NCBI RefSeq assembly: GCF_001645385.1
Contig: NZ_LVHI01000038.1
Coordinates: 60,162 to 124,161 of the forward strand
DNA: 64,000 nucleotides
Direction: 5' to 3'
From: Rhodococcoides kyotonense
GTDB taxonomy: Bacteria > Actinomycetota > Actinomycetes > Mycobacteriales > Mycobacteriaceae
The notes below the pieces were generated by a model. That model worked only from the letters and a program-made list of their open reading frames with translations, ran no database searches and was not told where the DNA came from. Within the stretch, counting starts at the first letter, position 1. The number at the start of each line of letters is the position of its first letter. Below are positions 1 through 7,966 of the stretch, piece by piece. A program made the position numbers and the translations under genes.

Positions 1-678
1 CAGAACTCGTCGGACATCTCGCTGTGGGACGTGAGCACACCGGACCGCCCGGTACAGCTGGCCACGTTCGACGCAGGCAATAACCCGCAGGTCATGGCCT
101 TCAGTCCCGACGGCCGCGTGCTCGCCGTCCCTACTCTGGCCGACGTCGTCGAACTGTGGGATGTCACGGTGCCCGACACACCGAGGCTTACGTCGACCCT
201 GGACGGATTCGACGACGATGCGACGACGGTCGCCTTCGACCCCGACGGGCGAATTCTGGCTGCGGGCAGCGCTGATCGGACGGTCCGGTTGTGGAACGTC
301 GAGGATTCGACGGCTCCCCGACACGTCGCGCGGATCCACGGTCCGCGCGACGCCGTCTACTCCCTCTCCTTCGACCCGAGCGGTACGCGCCTCGCTGCCG
401 GCGTGGGCGGTCGGTCGATGTGGATCTGGGACGTGAAGGATCCGTGGAATCCGGAGAGCTACGCGACGCTGACCGCCTACGGGGACCGAGTGAACGACGC
501 CGTCTTCACGGCCGACGGCAACGCTGTCGTCGCCGGCGGACCGAAGCAGGATCTACGTGTGTGGAGAACCGATCCCGACGAGGTCGCCTCCCGCATGTGC
601 GATGGCGGCGGCTTGTCGGTGACGCCCGACGAGTGGGAGCAGTACCTGCCCGGCTCGCCGTACCGCGAATTGTGTTGA
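1..678 (+). CDS. WD40 repeat protein, C-terminal part (5' end outside window)
   Basis: The reading frame is open from base 1, so the gene begins upstream and about 225 residues are visible. They contain WD40 propeller blades of roughly 43-45 residues, each closing on a W-D type strand (LWDV, LWNV, IWDV) with DGRxLAxGS-like strands before it. The tail TPDEWEQYLPGSPYRELC is the cap commonly seen at the end of long actinobacterial WD40 proteins whose N-terminal half is a signalling or STAND-type ATPase module; that half cannot be seen here. WD40 propellers are protein-interaction scaffolds. No partner or pathway can be read from this fragment. A LuxR-type regulator gene follows on the opposite strand, only 5 bases away. 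Confidence 0.85.
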   Translation, partial: QNSSDISLWDVSTPDRPVQLATFDAGNNPQVMAFSPDGRVLAVPTLADVVELWDVTVPDTPRLTSTLDGFDDDATTVAFDPDGRILAAGSADRTVRLWNVEDSTAPRHVARIHGPRDAVYSLSFDPSGTRLAAGVGGRSMWIWDVKDPWNPESYATLTAYGDRVNDAVFTADGNAVVAGGPKQDLRVWRTDPDEVASRMCDGGGLSVTPDEWEQYLPGSPYRELC

Positions 679-683
679 GAGCC

Positions 684-1055
684 TTACAGATCCGCGATGT
701 CTATGAGGCCGTCCTGCAGTGCGCGGGCGACGAGGGCGGCCTTCGTCGACGCGGGACGGCCGACGGCTGCGTACTTGGCGCGGATACGCGTCAGGTGCGT
801 GTTGATGGTTCCGAGGGACAGGAACAACGACTTCGCCACCGCGGTCTTCGAGTCGCAGCGGATCCAGCCCGTCAGAACCTGAACTTCGCGGTCCGTCAGG
901 ATCGGCCTGGGCAAAAAGGGTCCGGTCGCGGGTGTGGACGGGGGTAGCTGAACGGGCGGCGGGACGAGGCTCATGGTGCGCCGCGTCGACAGTTCGACGA
1001 CGGGTCCGACCGCGCTCGACGGACGTACCACTGCGGCTTCGAAGCTAGCTGACAT
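684..1055 (-). CDS. LuxR-family HTH protein without receiver domain
   Basis: This 123-residue protein has an unstructured, proline-rich N-terminal half and a C-terminal LuxR/GerE-type helix-turn-helix (LTDREVQVL, then SLGTINTHLTRIR). The N-terminal half shows none of the acidic pocket or phospho-acceptor features of a response regulator, so it is a stand-alone DNA-binding protein. The HTH ends in RIRAKYAAVGRPASTK, very like RIRNKYAEAGRPAPTK in the response regulator just upstream, so the two are probably paralogues. I chose the ATG at 1055 because GGGGAGA lies a few bases upstream of it; the frame could extend to 1088. Target genes are unknown. Confidence 0.75.
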   Translation of the reverse strand: MSASFEAAVVRPSSAVGPVVELSTRRTMSLVPPPVQLPPSTPATGPFLPRPILTDREVQVLTGWIRCDSKTAVAKSLFLSLGTINTHLTRIRAKYAAVGRPASTKAALVARALQDGLIDIADL

Positions 1056-1196
1056 GAGATTCTCCCCGGGTTCCAAATGTTGTGGCAATGCACAACCAAA
1101 GCTGAAACTAAATCTTCACAGCTGGCGACCGGACTGTCCTGCCCTGAAAACTAGGGGCATTGAACCGACAACCTTTTCGCCCGCCCGCGCAGGCCG

Positions 1197-1892
1197 TCAG
1201 CTGTGTGGATGCACTTCCGGCATCGGCAGCCAGCCGTCCTCGACGGCGCGCTTGTACAGATCGGTCTTGGTCGGAGCCGGTCGGCCTGCCTCGGCGTACT
1301 TGTTGCGGATTCGAACGAGGTAGTCGTTGACGGTCTGTTCCGACAGCCCCGCCAGCCGTGCGACGCGGCCCGCCTTCTCGCCCGACGCGTACAGGGCCAG
1401 GACTTCGCGCTGACGAGGACTGAGGCCGACGTCGGGAAGCTGCGGATCACCGTCGATGGCCGCGGCCCAGTCGGTGGTGACGACCTGACCGCCATCGGCT
1501 GCGCGTCGAATCGCGGAGACGATCGCCGCGGCCGGTTCGGACTTGCGGACGACCCCGAGCACACCCGCGCGTGCGGCGGAACGGACGAGGAACGGGTTCT
1601 CGGCGCTGGTGTAGACGAGTACCTGCATCCCGCAGGAGTGCAGCTTCTCGACGTTCGCGCGGGGCGACGACCCGTCGCCGAGACGAAGATCGAGAACGAC
1701 CAGATCGAGAACCCGAGTCTGGACGAGGAGTTCGTCGACGGTGGGGGCGACGGCCACCAGGTCGAGATCGGACTCGTCGGCAAGGATCGCTCGCAGTCCC
1801 ATCGCAACGGATTCGTGGTCTTCGACGAGACCGATCCTGCGTGACGCGACGCCGTCCGCCGACGTCGTCGATTCCCCCGTGCCGAAAGTCAT
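1197..1892 (-). CDS. NarL/FixJ-type response regulator
   Basis: This 231-residue two-component response regulator has an N-terminal receiver domain (about residues 18-140) with the acidic pair in GLVEDH (E24, D25) and the likely phospho-acceptor D68 in VVLDLRL. A GerE/LuxR HTH follows (about 165-225; LSPRQREVLAL, then SEQTVNDYLVRIR). The ATG at 1892 has CAGGGGCAGG just upstream and is preferred over an in-frame GTG at 1910. No histidine kinase gene is visible nearby, so the partner is unknown or lies elsewhere. The neighbouring receiver-less HTH protein shares its DNA-binding region and may recognise the same sites. Confidence 0.88.
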   Translation of the reverse strand: MTFGTGESTTSADGVASRRIGLVEDHESVAMGLRAILADESDLDLVAVAPTVDELLVQTRVLDLVVLDLRLGDGSSPRANVEKLHSCGMQVLVYTSAENPFLVRSAARAGVLGVVRKSEPAAAIVSAIRRAADGGQVVTTDWAAAIDGDPQLPDVGLSPRQREVLALYASGEKAGRVARLAGLSEQTVNDYLVRIRNKYAEAGRPAPTKTDLYKRAVEDGWLPMPEVHPHS

Positions 1893-1988
1893 GTCCTGCC
1901 CCTGTTTCACCCGATGGGCAGTAATCGATCCGCCCGCCCGACTAGTCGACGGAACGCAGTAGTTCGTTACGGATCGAAAGTGAGGTCT

Positions 1989-3353
1989 TCAGGAGGTGGC
2001 AGACGCCGGGGTCGACTCGATCTCCGGAGCGGGCGGCGGTGACGTGGTCGGGGCGCCGTCGAATCTGAGCCGGGCACGAGCGAAGAGGAAGAAGAGGACG
2101 ACGAGCAGACCGGCCCGTCCCCAGACGCCGACCTCGACGAAGAACTGTTCGGTCGTGGCATCGGAGCCTGCTGCCAGGGCCGCGAAGTACTTGAAGACGC
2201 CGATTCCCATCGACAGGTCCGCGACGAGATAGGCGACGACGACGCCCCACGGAACCCGCAGCAGGACGAAGAACGGCACGAGCCACAGCGTGTACTGCGG
2301 TGAGTGCACCTTGTGGAACAGCAGGAAGCCGCACAGCATGGATCCGCTCACCGCGATCCAGGGGTACATGCCGTCGAGCCGAGCTCGGCGCAGCCCGAGT
2401 ATCAGCGCGAGTCCGAATGCCGCGAACACCAGCAGCGGCGACAGGATGTCGACGGTGTTCTGAAAGCTCGCTTCCGCGTGTTCGTAGTCGTCCGCGGTCA
2501 TCGAATCGGTGATGTAGAAGTGCCGCACACCCCAATACCAGATCGAGTTCGTCGTGATGTCGGCCTGCCTGAGGGACTGAAAGACGAACGACGCACGCCA
2601 CCCTTCGTAACCGCCGAGAGCAAAGGGCAGATTGATCGCGACGACCGTCGCTGCTGCTGCGCCGAGCACGGCGAGCCCGCCCCGGAAATCCCATCGCCCG
2701 CGGCCACCCTCGTAGACGACGTACGCGGCGAGCGGCAGTACGAACGCGCCTGGATAGAGCTTGAGACAGAAACCGATCGCGAGCAGCACCGACGCGAGCA
2801 CCGCACGGGTTCGCAGCGGCAGCCGCGACGCCATCACGAAGACCGCTCCGACGGCCGCGGCGACGACCGGGAGCTCCCAGTTGTGGAAGGCGTACATGAC
2901 GAGCGGTGGACCCGCCGACCACAGGAACGCGGCCCGGCCGGCGAGGCGTCCGAGCATCCACGCCGTGAGAAGACCGAACGGCGCGAGCAGCAGCGCGGAC
3001 CACAGCAGGAACTCGGCGTCTGTGTGCGACGGGATCGCACCGAGCCACATCAGGACGCCACTGAGTACCGGGTATTCGACGGTCCCTCCCGTCAGCACAC
3101 CGTTCGACGTGATCGCGCCGTCGAGGTAGGGAAAGATGTGGTTGTTTATGTCCCGGCCCAGCCACAGGAACTGGATGTCCGAGTAGCAGACCGAACTGTC
3201 CTTGATCGCATCGAACGCGGTACTGCGGCCGTCGTCGTCGAACGGTGCCAACGCACAGCGGGCCTTGTTCAGATAGCCGAGGATCAACGTGAACGCACAC
3301 AGCGTCACCACGGCGATCATCGTCGCCGGTGAGGTGCGCACCCCTGATCGCAT
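1989..3353 (-). CDS. GT87/DUF2029-type integral membrane glycosyltransferase
   Basis: This 454-residue polytopic membrane protein has about 10-12 hydrophobic segments. The first follows MRSGVRTSPATM, and a long periplasmic loop after it contains the SDIQFLWLGRDIN and TVEYPVLSG regions typical of the GT87 family, which includes mycobacterial PimE-like mannosyltransferases. Family members use polyprenyl-phosphate sugars to glycosylate lipid or wall precursors on the outer face of the membrane. The acidic residue pattern in the first loop (YSDIQ, TVEYP) is where the catalytic Asp/Glu would be expected. It lies divergently from rpsF. No ribosome-binding site is obvious before the ATG. The exact acceptor cannot be told from sequence. 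Confidence 0.8.
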   Translation of the reverse strand: MRSGVRTSPATMIAVVTLCAFTLILGYLNKARCALAPFDDDGRSTAFDAIKDSSVCYSDIQFLWLGRDINNHIFPYLDGAITSNGVLTGGTVEYPVLSGVLMWLGAIPSHTDAEFLLWSALLLAPFGLLTAWMLGRLAGRAAFLWSAGPPLVMYAFHNWELPVVAAAVGAVFVMASRLPLRTRAVLASVLLAIGFCLKLYPGAFVLPLAAYVVYEGGRGRWDFRGGLAVLGAAAATVVAINLPFALGGYEGWRASFVFQSLRQADITTNSIWYWGVRHFYITDSMTADDYEHAEASFQNTVDILSPLLVFAAFGLALILGLRRARLDGMYPWIAVSGSMLCGFLLFHKVHSPQYTLWLVPFFVLLRVPWGVVVAYLVADLSMGIGVFKYFAALAAGSDATTEQFFVEVGVWGRAGLLVVLFFLFARARLRFDGAPTTSPPPAPEIESTPASATS

Positions 3354-3435
3354 GAAGCAAGACTATGTCGCCGACGGCCCGGCATCGGTACCGTCATCTG
3401 ATTTCGCAGGTCAGGAGCCGCTCGTGTACCCTCCA

Positions 3436-3507
3436 AGGGTTGCTGACGCAACGACCCTCCTGCCACGGATAGTCCGTGGCCGTTTTCACTAGTCCACAGG
3501 AGGTGAT
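3436..3507 (+). promoter_or_regulatory. Structured leader and Shine-Dalgarno of the rpsF operon
   Basis: Two hairpins lie just ahead of rpsF. The first (3436-3458) pairs AGGGT with ACCCT around an inner TGC/GCA. The second is a perfect 7-base stem, CCACGGA-TAG-TCCGTGG (3463-3479), followed by a short T run. A strong Shine-Dalgarno, AGGAGGTGA, begins at about 3497. Ribosomal S6/S18 operons in several phyla are autoregulated through leader RNA that binds the S6:S18 complex; whether this is such an element is inference. Confidence 0.45.
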
Positions 3508-3515
3508 GAGGTCTT

Positions 3516-3803
3516 ATGCGTCATTACGAATTGATGGTCATTCTGGACCCCAGTCTGGACGAGCGCACGGTCGCTCCGTCACTGGATACGTTCCTCAACG
3601 TCGTTCGCAAGGACGGCGGCAGCGTCGACAAGGTCGACGTCTGGGGCAAGCGTCGTCTGGCCTACGAGATCGCCAAGCATGCCGAGGGCATCTACGCCGT
3701 TGTGAACCTCAACGCCGAGCCCGCCACTGTCAGCGAACTCGACCGTCAGCTCGGACTCAACGAGTCCGTTCTGCGTACGAAGGTCCTGCGACAGGGCAAG
3801 TGA
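3516..3803 (+). CDS. rpsF: 30S ribosomal protein S6
   Basis: This 95-residue protein matches actinobacterial S6 along its whole length: it starts MRHYELMVILDPSLDE, continues through VWGKRRLAYEIAKHAEGIY, and has the conserved SELDRQLGLNESVLRTK near the end. S6 pairs with S18 on the platform of the 30S subunit. The gene leads rpsF-ssb-rpsR-rplI, the standard actinobacterial order. The ATG at 3516 follows a strong AGGAGGTGA site. A structured leader upstream may provide feedback control. Confidence 0.98.
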   Translation: MRHYELMVILDPSLDERTVAPSLDTFLNVVRKDGGSVDKVDVWGKRRLAYEIAKHAEGIYAVVNLNAEPATVSELDRQLGLNESVLRTKVLRQGK

Positions 3804-3862
3804 TTGTCGTTGCCCGCCTCTAGGCTGGCATCAACAAACGACTTTCTACTGAAAGAGGAACC

Positions 3863-4399
3863 ATGGCAGGCGAGACCGTCATCACCGTCATCGGCAATTT
3901 GACGGCAGATCCCGAACTTCGTTTCACCCCGGCCGGTGCGGCCGTGGCCAACTTCACCGTTGCGTCCACCCCGCGCACGTTCGACCGTCAGACCAACGAA
4001 TGGAAAGACGGCGACGCACTCTTCATGCGCTGCAACATCTGGCGTGAAGCTGCGGAGAACGTGGCCGAGAGCTTGACCCGTGGCTCGCGAGTCATCGTGA
4101 GCGGCCGGCTCAGGCAGCGTTCGTACGAAACGCGTGAAGGCGAGAAGCGGACTGTCGTCGAACTCGAAGTCGACGAGATCGGTCCCTCCCTGCGCTACGC
4201 CACCGCGAAGGTCAACAAGGCCAATCGCGGAGGCGGCGGCGGGGGTGGCTTCGGTGGTTCCTCGGGTGGATCGGGCGGCGGCCGTTCCAACTCCAACTCG
4301 GGATCGAACTCCGGTGGAGACGACCCGTGGGGCAGCGCCCCGCAGGTGTCGGGCTCCTTCGGTGGGTCGCGTGGTGGGGACGACGAGCCTCCGTTCTAG
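3863..4399 (+). CDS. ssb: Single-stranded DNA-binding protein
   Basis: This 178-residue SSB has an N-terminal OB fold (about residues 1-115; begins MAGETVITVIGNLTADPELR, with the VIVSGRLRQRSYE strand) and a flexible Gly/Ser/Asn-rich linker (about 120-165). The acidic C-terminal tip, DDEPPF, is the docking peptide for replication and repair partners. It coats single-stranded DNA during replication, recombination and repair. The start is set by GAAAGAGG about 5 bases before the ATG. It lies between rpsF and rpsR, as in mycobacteria, and is probably cotranscribed with them. Confidence 0.98.
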   Translation: MAGETVITVIGNLTADPELRFTPAGAAVANFTVASTPRTFDRQTNEWKDGDALFMRCNIWREAAENVAESLTRGSRVIVSGRLRQRSYETREGEKRTVVELEVDEIGPSLRYATAKVNKANRGGGGGGGFGGSSGGSGGGRSNSNSGSNSGGDDPWGSAPQVSGSFGGSRGGDDEPPF

Positions 4400-4443
4400 A
4401 TCCTTCGCGATCGAGAACAACCAGACGTAACGGAGAAAGACCC

Positions 4444-4686
4444 ATGCCGAAACCGCCATTGCGCGACAAGGTGCTCAAGAAGAAGGCGTGTTCCTTCTGC
4501 AAGGAAAAGAACACGCAGATCGATTACAAGGACACGACGCTGCTGCGTAAGTACGTCAGCGACCGCGGCAAGATCCGCGCGCGTCGAGTCACCGGCAACT
4601 GCGTCCAGCATCAGCGTGACGTGGCCGTTGCCGTGAAGAACTCGCGTGAGGTAGCTCTGCTCCCTTACGCCGCGACGGCTCGATAA
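4444..4686 (+). CDS. rpsR: 30S ribosomal protein S18
   Basis: This 80-residue S18 has the signature LLRKYVSDRGKIRARRVTG followed by NCVQHQRDVAVAVK. It keeps a CxxC pair (C16, C19) and a third cysteine in TGNC, which marks it as the cysteine-containing type. Many actinobacteria also encode a cysteine-free, zinc-independent S18 elsewhere for zinc starvation; none is seen in this window. The ATG follows GGAGAAAG. The gene lies 44 bases after ssb and 17 before rplI. Confidence 0.98.
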   Translation: MPKPPLRDKVLKKKACSFCKEKNTQIDYKDTTLLRKYVSDRGKIRARRVTGNCVQHQRDVAVAVKNSREVALLPYAATAR

Positions 4687-4703
4687 GAAAGGGGCGATCA
4701 CTC

Positions 4704-5159
4704 ATGAAGCTGATCCTCACCGCTGATGTGGACAACCTCGGTGCGCCCGGCGACACCGTGGAGGTCAAGGACGGCTACGGCCGTAACTTCCTGCTGCCCC
4801 GCGGCCTGGCCATCCCGGCCACCCGTGGCGCTCAGAAGCAGGTCGAAGGCATCCGCCGCGCTCAGGAAGCTCGCGCCGTTCGCGGCCTCGAGCACGCCAA
4901 CGAGCTGAAGCAGGCCATCGAAGGGCTCGAGTCCGTGTCGCTGTCGGTCAAGACCGCAGGCGATTCCGGCAAGCTGTTCGGCTCGGTCACCGCGTCGGAC
5001 GTCGCTTCTGCCATCAAGGCAGCGGGCGGCCCCGTCGTCGACAAGCGCAGCATCGATCTGCCGAAGGCTCATATCAAGGCAACGGGCAAGCACGACGTCG
5101 TCGTGAACCTGCACCCCGATGTGGCTGCCAAGTTCAAGCTCGAGGTCGTCGGAGCCTGA
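4704..5159 (+). CDS. rplI: 50S ribosomal protein L9
   Basis: This 151-residue L9 has the N-terminal rRNA-binding domain (MKLILTADVDNLGAPGD, then GYGRNFLLPRGLA), a long connecting helix rich in Ala, Glu and Lys (about residues 45-80), and a C-terminal domain containing KLFGSVTASDVASAIK and HPDVAAKFKLEVV. L9 sits at the base of the L1 stalk and helps keep the reading frame. The ATG follows GAAAGGGG. It is the last gene of the operon; a strong hairpin terminator begins 30 bases downstream. Confidence 0.98.
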   Translation: MKLILTADVDNLGAPGDTVEVKDGYGRNFLLPRGLAIPATRGAQKQVEGIRRAQEARAVRGLEHANELKQAIEGLESVSLSVKTAGDSGKLFGSVTASDVASAIKAAGGPVVDKRSIDLPKAHIKATGKHDVVVNLHPDVAAKFKLEVVGA

Positions 5160-5188
5160 TTCCGGCTTCCGGCCCACTACGGCTGAAG

Positions 5189-5224
5189 AAAGCCCCACGA
5201 AACACTGTTTCGTGGGGCTTTTTT
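5189..5224 (+). terminator. Rho-independent terminator after rplI
   Basis: A near-perfect stem of 15-16 bases (AAAGCCCCACGAAACA pairing with TGTTTCGTGGGGCTTT) is followed directly by T residues. It ends the ribosomal-protein operon. No gene reads towards it from the right. Confidence 0.92.
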
Positions 5225-5399
5225 CGTGCCTTGTCACAAGAATGAAGTGCTGCAAACGATTTCATCTGTGAAGCAGGTCTCATGGGGGGCGGTCGGTGTC
5301 CGTTTTGCGTACTGTCGGTTACTGGGCGACACACGAACAGACAACTACGACAAGACACGCACATGACCGATCGACGTCTAGACGCCCGGAGGACCTGCC

Positions 5400-7649
5400 G
5401 TGACAACGACAGTGGACAAGGATTCAGCAGGGGCTGAATCATCGAAGAAGGATTCCGAGCAGACGTCTCGGGTCAGGGGAATTCTCAGGTACGACGTTCC
5501 AGCGTCGTTGGTCGTTTTCCTTGTGGCAGTACCGCTTTCGATCGGCATCGCAGTCGCGTCGGGAGCACCCATCATGGCCGGCCTCATCGCCGCGGTCATC
5601 GGTGGCATTCTCGCAGGCGCACTGGGTGGTTCGGCATTGCAGGTCAGCGGTCCTGCGGCCGGACTCACCGTGGTGGTAGCCGAACTGGTCAACCAATTCG
5701 GTTGGGCAGTAACATGTCTCATCACCGTCGGGGCCGGTGCAGTCCAGATCCTGTTGGGACTCAGCAGGATCGCACGACATGCACTCGCAATCTCTCCGGT
5801 GGTGGTGCACGCGATGCTCGCCGGGATCGGTGTCACCATTGCGCTGCAACAGATTCACGTCCTCCTCGGCGGGGAATCCGAGAGTTCCGCAGTGGAGAAC
5901 CTGCTCGCCATTCCGACGTCCGTCGCCGACGGTCAGTGGCCGTCCATCTTGGTCGGCGGCGTCGTCGTCGCGCTGATGCTGATCTGGCCCCGACTCCCCG
6001 GTGGGGCGTCGAAGGTGCCCGCCGCGCTCGTCGCTGTCGTCACGGCAACCGCGATCTCGGTGTTCATGGATCTCGACGTCGAACGAATCGACCTGCCCGG
6101 CAACCTGATCGAGGCACTGGCACTGCCGGCCATCCCGGACGGCCAGTGGGCGGGCATCGCGACGGGTGTCCTCACGATCGCGTTGATCGCCAGCGTCGAG
6201 AGCCTGCTGTCCGCGGTTGCGATCGACAAGATGCACACCGGCCCGCGCACCAACTTCGACCGAGAACTACTCGGCCAGGGTACGGCCAACATGGTCTCCG
6301 GTGTCGCGGGTGGTCTACCGGTCACCGGCGTGATCGTCCGCAGCGCCAGTAATGTCAAGGCAGGAGCCAAGTCTCGCGCCTCTGCGGTTCTTCACGGCGT
6401 GTGGATTCTGATCTTCTCGGTGCTGTTCATCTCGGTGGTGGAGCTGGTGCCGTTCGCCGCGCTCGCCGGTCTGTTGGTGATGATCGGTGTCCAGCTGATC
6501 AAGTTGGCGGACATCAAGATTGCGCGTAAGACGGGTGACATCGCCGTGTACGCGGTCACTGTCGTCGGCGTCGTCGTACTGAATCTGCTCGAAGGCGTGC
6601 TGATCGGACTCGCGCTCGCGATCTTCCTCGTACTGCGTCGCGTCGTCTGGGCCAACGTGCATGCCGACGAGACCGTCGACGGTACGTGGCGAGTGCACAT
6701 GCAGGGCTCGCTGAGCTTCCTGTCGTTGCCGCGTCTGACGCACGTGCTGTCGTCGGTTCCCGCCGGCACCAAGGTGCACATGGAACTCGCCGTCGACTTC
6801 CTGGATCACGCTGTGCACGATCAGTTGCAGGAATGGATTCGGCAGCACGAGCTCGGTGGCGGAACCGTCTGCATCGAAGAGAACGGGTCGGCCTCGTTGG
6901 CTGCGGCAACGGAGGGGCCGCCGAAGCGTGGCCTCGGAGCGGTCCGCGGTTCGCTGGCGCCGTGGTCGGCATGGCAGCTCAAGAGCGACACCGTCGCCGA
7001 CGATCATCCGCCTGCTCTACGGCCGGTGCTGTCCGGCGTGGCCGAATATCACCGCACGCATGCCGAGGCGATCAAGCCGCACCTCGAAGGGCTGGAGGAG
7101 TTCCAGGATCCCGACACGTTCTTCCTGTGCTGCGTCGATTCACGGGTCATGCCGAACACCATCACGAGCAGTGGCCCCGGTGATCTCTTCACCGTCCGCA
7201 ACATGGGCAACATGATCCCGGCGCAGGGGCAGGACACGTCCGTGGAGGCTGCGCTGGCGTACGGCGTCGACGTCCTGGGCACCAGCTCGGTCGTCGTGTG
7301 TGGACATTCGGGCTGTGGAGCGATGAAGGCCGTCATGGCTGGTCCTGAGAAGGCCGGCGACGAGCGCGTCGGCGAATGGTTGGAACATGGCCTGGCGAGT
7401 CTCGAGGCTTATCGGAGCGGCCACCCCGTCGGTCGTGCGGCCGAGGAACTCGGCTTCTCCGAGGGCGATCAGCTGGCGATGGTCAACGTGGCCGTGCAGC
7501 TGCAGACATTGACGCGGCACCGCGTCGTCGGCAAAGCGTCGGCCGAGGGCAGGTTGCGGGTGACCGGACTGTTCTTCGACATCCCGTCGGCCCGCGTTCT
7601 TCAGATCGGCACGAAGGACATCACCGTCCTCGACGGGCCCACGGACTAG
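5400..7649 (+). CDS. SulP-type anion transporter fused to beta-carbonic anhydrase
   Basis: This 749-residue fusion begins with a SulP membrane domain (about residues 25-440; RYDVPASLVVFLVAVPLSIG, GGSALQVSGPAAGLTV, about 10-12 transmembrane segments). A STAS-like region follows (about 450-510). The C-terminal beta-carbonic anhydrase (about 545-745) keeps the zinc ligands C578, H636 and C639 and the D580/R582 dyad in CVDSR, so it looks active. Such fusions, known in mycobacteria (Rv3273 type), are thought to couple bicarbonate or another anion to CO2 hydration at the membrane. The GTG start follows CCGGAGGA. It lies alone between rplI and dnaB. Confidence 0.93.
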   Translation: MTTTVDKDSAGAESSKKDSEQTSRVRGILRYDVPASLVVFLVAVPLSIGIAVASGAPIMAGLIAAVIGGILAGALGGSALQVSGPAAGLTVVVAELVNQFGWAVTCLITVGAGAVQILLGLSRIARHALAISPVVVHAMLAGIGVTIALQQIHVLLGGESESSAVENLLAIPTSVADGQWPSILVGGVVVALMLIWPRLPGGASKVPAALVAVVTATAISVFMDLDVERIDLPGNLIEALALPAIPDGQWAGIATGVLTIALIASVESLLSAVAIDKMHTGPRTNFDRELLGQGTANMVSGVAGGLPVTGVIVRSASNVKAGAKSRASAVLHGVWILIFSVLFISVVELVPFAALAGLLVMIGVQLIKLADIKIARKTGDIAVYAVTVVGVVVLNLLEGVLIGLALAIFLVLRRVVWANVHADETVDGTWRVHMQGSLSFLSLPRLTHVLSSVPAGTKVHMELAVDFLDHAVHDQLQEWIRQHELGGGTVCIEENGSASLAAATEGPPKRGLGAVRGSLAPWSAWQLKSDTVADDHPPALRPVLSGVAEYHRTHAEAIKPHLEGLEEFQDPDTFFLCCVDSRVMPNTITSSGPGDLFTVRNMGNMIPAQGQDTSVEAALAYGVDVLGTSSVVVCGHSGCGAMKAVMAGPEKAGDERVGEWLEHGLASLEAYRSGHPVGRAAEELGFSEGDQLAMVNVAVQLQTLTRHRVVGKASAEGRLRVTGLFFDIPSARVLQIGTKDITVLDGPTD

Positions 7650-7670
7650 GGGCTGATCGAGGGGTTGATC

Positions 7671-7708
7671 GAAACCCGCGTCTCGGATCCGTCCGCGGCG
7701 CGGGTTTC
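7671..7708 (+). terminator. Hairpin after the SulP-carbonic anhydrase gene
   Basis: A perfect 10-base inverted repeat, GAAACCCGCG and CGCGGGTTTC, encloses an 18-base loop, 21 bases after the stop codon. There is no T tract, so it may act with Rho or only protect the mRNA 3' end. Confidence 0.5.
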
Positions 7709-7714
7709 GCCGTT

Positions 7715-7966
7715 GCTGGGCCGCTGTCTGCGCGGGTTGCAGTGTGTGCGCGGGTTGTAACGTGCACGGCTGCTGGAAGGTGCGCGGTTGGGTGGGGTGC
7801 GCGGGGCTGGGTCGCTGTCTGCGCGGGTTGCAGTGTGTGCGCGGGTTGTAACGTGCGCGGCTGCTGGAAGGTGCGCGGTTGGGTGGGGTGCGCGGGCTGG
7901 GCCGCTGTCTGCGCGGGTTGCAGTGTGTGCGCGGGTTGTAACGTGCGCGGCTGCTGAAAGGCGCGC
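7715..7966. repeat. Tandem repeat, 90-91 base unit, about 2.8 copies
   Basis: Three head-to-tail copies start at 7715, 7806 and 7896; the last stops at about 7966. The copies are nearly identical. Each starts GCTGGG(C/T)CGCTGTCTGCG and carries sub-repeats of TGCGCGGGTTG. They lie between the SulP-carbonic anhydrase gene and dnaB. Open frames run through them on both strands with short-period residue repeats, but no start site or family resemblance supports a protein. The block is a minisatellite or a structural/regulatory element. Confidence 0.9.

Noticed and set aside
7715..7966. Possible CRISPR array
   Set aside because: The copies are directly joined with no unique spacers, the unit is 91 bases, and no cas gene is present.
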